A stretch of DNA of 27,654 nt from a virus. Below the pieces are notes generated by a model, which was not told where the DNA came from, did no database searches, and worked only from the letters and a program-made list of their open reading frames with translations. The position numbers were made by a program, and so were the translations under genes. The stretch's first letter is position 1. Every line of letters begins with the position of its first letter. This document shows, piece by piece, positions 23,924 to 27,654 of the stretch. Where the stretch lies: positions 1 to 27,654 of IMG/VR virus record IMGVR_UViG_3300046004_001612; one strand, written 5' to 3'.

Positions 23924-24831
23924 GATATTAACGTGGTTGTAAATTTAAGGAATGTATCAGTTATTTTACCACCAGCAGCAGCTTCATGACCACCACCATC
24001 ACAGAGTTTTTCTGCAATAATATTTAACTTTACATCACTGTCGCGTGATCGTCGAAAAGACACATTTTTTGTATTAGGATTAATTACAATTACAATATCA
24101 GTTTTATATTTCTTTAAAGTAAAGTGCGCTACTTCATTAATAGCATGAGTAGCAAAACAACCTATAACACTATAGTTCTTTATGTTACCTTTAAAGTACT
24201 CTGAGGACTGTAGTTGATCTTTAAGTTTATTAAAATATAACTTAATAATGTTCTTCTCGAGAATAGTAAAAGGTCTTAATCCATTCTCAAAGTTAGTAAT
24301 GAAAGAATTTACTCTCGGAGTTTTATATGATCCATAAATAGCATTTAAACTTAAAGAATCCTTATGCTTTAATTTATAGCAGTCATAATCGTTAACAGCA
24401 TCTAGTAAATCTAAAAATTCAGGGGTAATAAAGCTCTTTGTTTCTGTTGCTGATTCAATTTGATAAACTCTTCGTATAACAGCCACTGAAGAGGTGTCTA
24501 TATCAATAATAGCTTTAGCTTGTTTGTATCTATCTTTAATATCGAAATGAGATTTGTGATGGTCGATAATTCTTACGTTATATTGATCTACTAAGTTAAG
24601 TATAGAATCAGGAATATGATGATCAACAATAAAGATTCTATTAAAAGTTTCTTTTAGATCAATTTTTGATTGCGCTATTGTCCATTTTTCAAATTCTCTT
24701 TCAAAGAGACTATCATTAATTTCCTTTATTTCAATAAAACAATCTTTATATGCTGACTCGTATATCTTTTTCAGTAATAGAGCACTACACGCTCCGTCGA
24801 GATCGTTATCAGTCCATATACATATTTTCAT
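23917..24831 (-). CDS. DHH-family phosphoesterase (NrnA/RecJ-like)
   Basis: A 304-residue two-domain DHH phosphoesterase. Motif I is TDNDLDG (Asp 8, 10, 12), VDHH is at 69-72 and the signature IIDHH at 88-92. IDIDTSSVAVIR (109-120) and VNDYD (146-150) complete the metal site. The DHHA1 domain ends with VSFRRSRDSDVKLN and the substrate-binding GGGHEAAAGG (279-288). Length and domain set fit oligoribonuclease/pAp-phosphatase (NrnA) types better than full RecJ. It would degrade short RNA/DNA oligonucleotides or remove nucleotides from 5' ends during phage nucleic-acid turnover. It lies 30 nt after the helicase gene, with a GCTAAATA box 6 nt before its ATG. Confidence 0.85.
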   Translation of the reverse strand: MKICIWTDNDLDGACSALLLKKIYESAYKDCFIEIKEINDSLFEREFEKWTIAQSKIDLKETFNRIFIVDHHIPDSILNLVDQYNVRIIDHHKSHFDIKDRYKQAKAIIDIDTSSVAVIRRVYQIESATETKSFITPEFLDLLDAVNDYDCYKLKHKDSLSLNAIYGSYKTPRVNSFITNFENGLRPFTILEKNIIKLYFNKLKDQLQSSEYFKGNIKNYSVIGCFATHAINEVAHFTLKKYKTDIVIVINPNTKNVSFRRSRDSDVKLNIIAEKLCDGGGHEAAAGGKITDTFLKFTTTLISC

Positions 24832-24837
24832 TAATAT

Positions 24838-24845
24838 TATTTAGC
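24838..24845 (-). promoter_or_regulatory. Late-like box (GCTAAATA) before the DHH gene
   Basis: On the - strand GCTAAATA is followed by 6 nt (ATATTA) and the ATG at 24831. It departs from NATAAATA in the second and third positions but keeps the spacing. Confidence 0.3.
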
Positions 24846-24861
24846 AATCATATATTAATTA

Positions 24862-26181
24862 TCAACGAGCGAAGGCGGATAAAGCATTATATGTATCATC
24901 TTCGTCATCAAGGCTAACTAGATCGTCTGCTTGCGTTACCGTAAGAGTAGTATAATCAATTCGCATGGGTTGAGTATGACCTCTTGAACCATATCGATTC
25001 TTCATCATACCTAACCGAATAACACCTAACTCTTGATCTTCGGGATTTTGAAAGATCGATACAATAACGTCAGCAGTCGCAGCTAATCCAATCGACTCAG
25101 AAATAGTCTCCATACCTGGATCTGCTTGACCGAAAGCAGTTCTCCCTAGCTGAGTAGCTGAAATAATAGGACAGTTAAAAACGTAACTTAACGCTCGAAT
25201 TTGCTCTGTAATATGCTTAATTCTCTCATATGAGTTATTACCTACAGTAGTATGAAGAAGATTTAAGTAATCTAATACAATAGCATCTATTCTACAACCC
25301 GTATCAGTAATCTTCTTTACGAATGCACTAATTTGATTAGCAGTAATGGTAGCAGGAGGAAATTCCTTAATTAATATAGTACCATTAGTCTTCTCTTTAT
25401 TTTCTTTAATAGCAGTACGTAAAGCATGCGGATTATTTGCAAGATCTTTAAGAGGTATCTTTGAGATATTCGAACATAAACGTTTAGCATAGAGAAGTTC
25501 AGACATCTCTAGAGTAATTAGCAAAACGTTCTTATTCTGATTTGCAATATTAGTAGCTATATTACCTAGAAAGATAGACTTACCAATATTCGTCTCACCA
25601 GCAAATACATAAAGAGCTTTACCTTGCTCAAGAAACCCTCCTCCTAGAGTTTCATCAAGCCATTCCCATGTAGAAGGTATAGTTCCATTAACAGTACTTA
25701 AGTCTTCAATAATAGCTTCGATATTATTATATAGATCAATACCTTTATCCGTTATTAGACTGATATTACATGCTTTTTCAAACTTATCTAATGCTACTGT
25801 AGTATCAACATTACCTTTAGCAATATCAGTAGCGATATTAAGCATAGTATGATATACAGCTTTCTCTTTAAGAAATCTCTCTGTATTATAATACAACTCA
25901 TCTTTATTTAGATTTTTATCTATTTCACTAAATGAATATACAATATTTTTAAAAGCAGTTTTTAATTCTTCAGTTACTAAATATGATTTGATTTCTGTAA
26001 TATTAGGAATTTTCTGTCTCTTTACATAAAACTCTTTAATGATATTAAAAACATCAGCAATATTTGTTGACTTAAAGTATTCAGGATTTACAAAGTCAAG
26101 AATAGAAGCTAAATATCCAGCATCTGTTAGAGATTTATAAATAATGACGTTTTCAAAAAAGTCTAAATCCAGTTTGACCAT
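24862..26181 (-). CDS. Replicative DNA helicase, DnaB/gp41-like
   Basis: A 439-residue hexameric 5'-3' helicase of the DnaB/T4 gp41 family. The helical N-terminal domain covers 1-140. The RecA-like domain has Walker A GETNIGKS at 195-202, the catalytic-Glu motif LITLEMSE (Glu 225), Walker B IDAIVLDYLNLL (Asp 304), the sensor SATQLGR (Gln 344) and MMKNRYG near 392-398 before the arginine-finger region. It unwinds the fork and drives primer synthesis with the gp61-like primase encoded downstream. Acidic residues dominate the C-terminal 25. An extended -10 promoter (TGGTATAAT) lies 5 nt before the ATG. Confidence 0.95.
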   Translation of the reverse strand: MVKLDLDFFENVIIYKSLTDAGYLASILDFVNPEYFKSTNIADVFNIIKEFYVKRQKIPNITEIKSYLVTEELKTAFKNIVYSFSEIDKNLNKDELYYNTERFLKEKAVYHTMLNIATDIAKGNVDTTVALDKFEKACNISLITDKGIDLYNNIEAIIEDLSTVNGTIPSTWEWLDETLGGGFLEQGKALYVFAGETNIGKSIFLGNIATNIANQNKNVLLITLEMSELLYAKRLCSNISKIPLKDLANNPHALRTAIKENKEKTNGTILIKEFPPATITANQISAFVKKITDTGCRIDAIVLDYLNLLHTTVGNNSYERIKHITEQIRALSYVFNCPIISATQLGRTAFGQADPGMETISESIGLAATADVIVSIFQNPEDQELGVIRLGMMKNRYGSRGHTQPMRIDYTTLTVTQADDLVSLDDEDDTYNALSAFAR

Positions 26182-26186
26182 ATTAT

Positions 26187-26195
26187 ATTATACCA
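26187..26195 (-). promoter_or_regulatory. Extended -10 promoter of the helicase gene
   Basis: On the - strand TGGTATAAT ends 5 nt before the ATG at 26181, so transcription would begin at or next to the start codon. No -35 is seen. No T4 MotA-type box is recognisable upstream. Confidence 0.45.
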
Positions 26196-26210
26196 GTGTT
26201 CGTTTAGTCT

Positions 26211-26873
26211 TTATTTTGTATTATTAGGCTGCCATTTATTAAGAAACCAATCTTGACCTAAATTAAACTCATTAGTAATTTCTGCAAGACCAGGTGATTT
26301 ATGAGTAATTAAAATATCACTAACGCCAAGTTTAAACTTTGCTTTATTACATTCTAGGCTGTAATTTAGATCATAAAAATGAAACTTAGATGGACAAGAT
26401 TCATCAAATCTCACCTTAGTAAATACTTCTTTCTTAATAGATAAAAATACACCGTCGAGTAATAATACTCGTGCAGGATATTCTCCAAAACTAGTCATAC
26501 GTTTTGAGTTAGCATCACCGTGTGCTACAGCACCTCTGCAGTTTTTTAATGACTCTCTACCACCACCTAATAAGTGCCATAGAGCTGGTTTCTGTAATTT
26601 ACATTCAGTTGTACCAGCTACTCCTAAGACGTCGTATTTCTTATGTAGGTTTATTAATCGGTCTTCAAAATCAGCAGATTCAATAATAACATCATCATGA
26701 CATAATACTAAATAATCAACATTTTCTTGAATAGCAAAATCTATAGCTTTATTATATACTACAGCTAATGCATCAGTATTATCCTCTTTAAAAAAGAAAG
26801 AGGCTTTGCGGTGATTGTAAAGAAGTGTATCTTCTTTTTTACCTTTAGTTGCGGAAAATAAGAAACTACTCAT
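26211..26873 (-). CDS. Glycosyltransferase, StrF-like GT-A fold
   Basis: A 220-residue protein resembling the StrF-type group of family-2-like glycosyltransferases. It has an N-terminal strand-helix start (AVVYNKAIDFAIQ) and a YLVLCHDDVII motif with HDD at 59-61 (nucleotide-sugar/metal site). GVAGTTE follows at 84-90, then VLLLDGVFLSIKKEV (136-150), RFDESCPSKFHFYDLNYSLE (155-174) and a histidine near the end (ITHKSPG). It would transfer a sugar to an unknown acceptor, perhaps phage virion protein, phage DNA or host surface. Its ATG overlaps the amidotransferase stop (ATGA), so the two are coupled. It lacks membrane segments. Confidence 0.8.
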   Translation of the reverse strand: MSSFLFSATKGKKEDTLLYNHRKASFFFKEDNTDALAVVYNKAIDFAIQENVDYLVLCHDDVIIESADFEDRLINLHKKYDVLGVAGTTECKLQKPALWHLLGGGRESLKNCRGAVAHGDANSKRMTSFGEYPARVLLLDGVFLSIKKEVFTKVRFDESCPSKFHFYDLNYSLECNKAKFKLGVSDILITHKSPGLAEITNEFNLGQDWFLNKWQPNNTK

Positions 26874-27535
26874 ACAAAAAGAAATGGTGATTTGGTTTTA
26901 AATTCTTCAATTGGCTCCCAACCTTCAAAATCTCGGAGCATCATAATTTGACCTTCAGGTAGTAGTTCGAAGCCTTTCCCCTTTATTGTAGAGAAGTCAC
27001 ATTTATCATTATAATGTAGAATAGATCCTTGTCTAGCAATATATACATCATTTGCATCTGTATCTACTATAGCGAGAGCAAAAGTACCTTCAAGTAACTC
27101 TAATACTTTACGTATAATTAGAGGTGCATAAAAATAACCGTCAGTTTGTTCAGTAAAGTGTTGAAGTAATCCAGAAATAATTGATGTATCTACTGTATTA
27201 GTACTTCGTGGAATATATTTTTCTTTAAGCTCTTTCCAATTAGAAATTACACCATTATGTACAACAGCCCACGATAACGCTTCAAAAGGATGAGTATGTT
27301 CCATCTTAAATTCACGATTTGCAGAGGTAGGTGATTGATTATGACTAATATAATAATCACATTTATCACTCAATTGTAATTTATCGAAATTAATACAACC
27401 AGGTTGTTTAATTATTGTTTGACTATTACCTTCTTTAAGACAAATTAAGCCACTTGCGAAGTTACCTCTCTCCACATTAGCTTGATATAAGACTTCTAAT
27501 TTACTTAGATTGTTTGTTCCAGATATTCCACACAT
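26870..27535 (-). CDS. Stand-alone class II glutamine amidotransferase
   Basis: A 221-residue N-terminal-nucleophile amidotransferase. The ORF begins MCGISG, giving catalytic Cys 2 after Met removal. Further family features are ISHNQSPTSANREF, the oxyanion-hole and substrate motif VVHNGVISNW, TSIISGLL with an LLEGTFALAIVD core, and YIARQGS. It would release ammonia from glutamine. The length covers only the glutaminase domain; no synthetase partner domain (GlmS, PurF or AsnB type) is fused. Ammonia could serve amino-sugar formation, which would fit the coupled glycosyltransferase. Where many relatives have His-x-Arg in the glutamine site, this has SHNQ. An AT-rich 78-nt region with TATAAT-like sequences precedes the ATG. 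Confidence 0.85.
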   Translation of the reverse strand: MCGISGTNNLSKLEVLYQANVERGNFASGLICLKEGNSQTIIKQPGCINFDKLQLSDKCDYYISHNQSPTSANREFKMEHTHPFEALSWAVVHNGVISNWKELKEKYIPRSTNTVDTSIISGLLQHFTEQTDGYFYAPLIIRKVLELLEGTFALAIVDTDANDVYIARQGSILHYNDKCDFSTIKGKGFELLPEGQIMMLRDFEGWEPIEEFKTKSPFLFV

Positions 27536-27600
27536 ATATATACTATTATATTATAACCTCTATAAAATACTACTTATACCTTATAAAAAAAGATAGATTA

Positions 27601-27608
27601 TATAAATA
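27601..27608 (+). promoter_or_regulatory. Perfect late promoter box TATAAATA
   Basis: TATAAATA is followed by 5 nt (ATTAT) and the ATG at 27614. It lies in the 78-nt divergent region between the amidotransferase gene and the + strand gene at the right edge. Confidence 0.62.
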
Positions 27609-27613
27609 ATTAT

Positions 27614-27654
27614 ATGTTAAGTTTTTCTGATTTATATAAGCGTATGGATTTAGT
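27614..27654 (+). CDS. Start of a late gene, cut by right window edge
   Basis: The ATG at 27614 opens a frame reading MLSFSDLYKRMDL that continues past the end of the window. It is supported by the perfect TATAAATA box 5 nt upstream and the absence of a stop in the 13 visible codons. Too little is visible to name the product. Its late promoter suggests a virion or morphogenesis gene. Confidence 0.55.
   Translation, partial: MLSFSDLYKRMDL

Overview
The window looks like part of a tailed, T4-related myovirus genome, probably from a marine or otherwise aquatic source. The replication genes fit this reading: a gp41-like helicase, gp61-like primase, gp32-like ssDNA-binding protein, gp45-like sliding clamp, RNase H/FEN-type 5' nuclease and a gp59-like helicase loader. 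The long block of large tail and receptor-binding genes fits as well. The DNA is very AT-rich, genes are packed with ATGA or TAATG overlaps, and almost no start codon has a Shine-Dalgarno sequence. The host cannot be fixed from the sequence. No integrase, transposase, tRNA or CRISPR array is visible, and no stretch over 300 bases lacks a gene.

Positions 2-16114 (+ strand) form a late structural module. It starts with a virion protein cut by the left edge, then a small beta-rich protein and a GC-rich beta-helix tailspike that looks foreign to its surroundings. Two giant proteins with propeller-like and LamG-like regions follow. After them come three tail-fibre-type proteins (two sharing an N-terminal domain, one carrying a tail-collar domain), two small ORFs, an L-type-lectin-like protein and another tail protein. 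The next unit (17944-16111, - strand) encodes two small unknowns, a membrane zinc-ribbon protein and a GT8-type glycosyltransferase. It also starts at a late-type box and diverges from a single + strand gene at 17976.

Positions 18388-27535 (- strand) are the replication and accessory module. Read in the direction of transcription it holds a class II glutamine amidotransferase, a StrF-like glycosyltransferase, the replicative helicase, a DHH phosphoesterase and a small unknown in the gp33 position. The gp59-like loader, ssb, a proline-rich linker protein, the clamp, two unknowns, the 5' nuclease and the primase follow. A perfect 14-bp stem terminator separates the clamp unit from the nuclease/primase unit. 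The ssb gene has its own sigma70-like promoter and an unusual leader made only of A and C. A new + strand gene begins at 27614 and runs off the right edge.

The most distinctive signal is regulatory. NATAAATA-type late boxes, and one extended -10 element, sit almost exactly 5-6 nt upstream of start codons, which predicts leaderless transcripts. The second is the structure of the ssb leader, which resembles an autogenous translational operator. I did not find a clearly new multi-gene system. The best unknowns are the late membrane/zinc-ribbon/GT8 operon and the small proteins embedded between replication genes.
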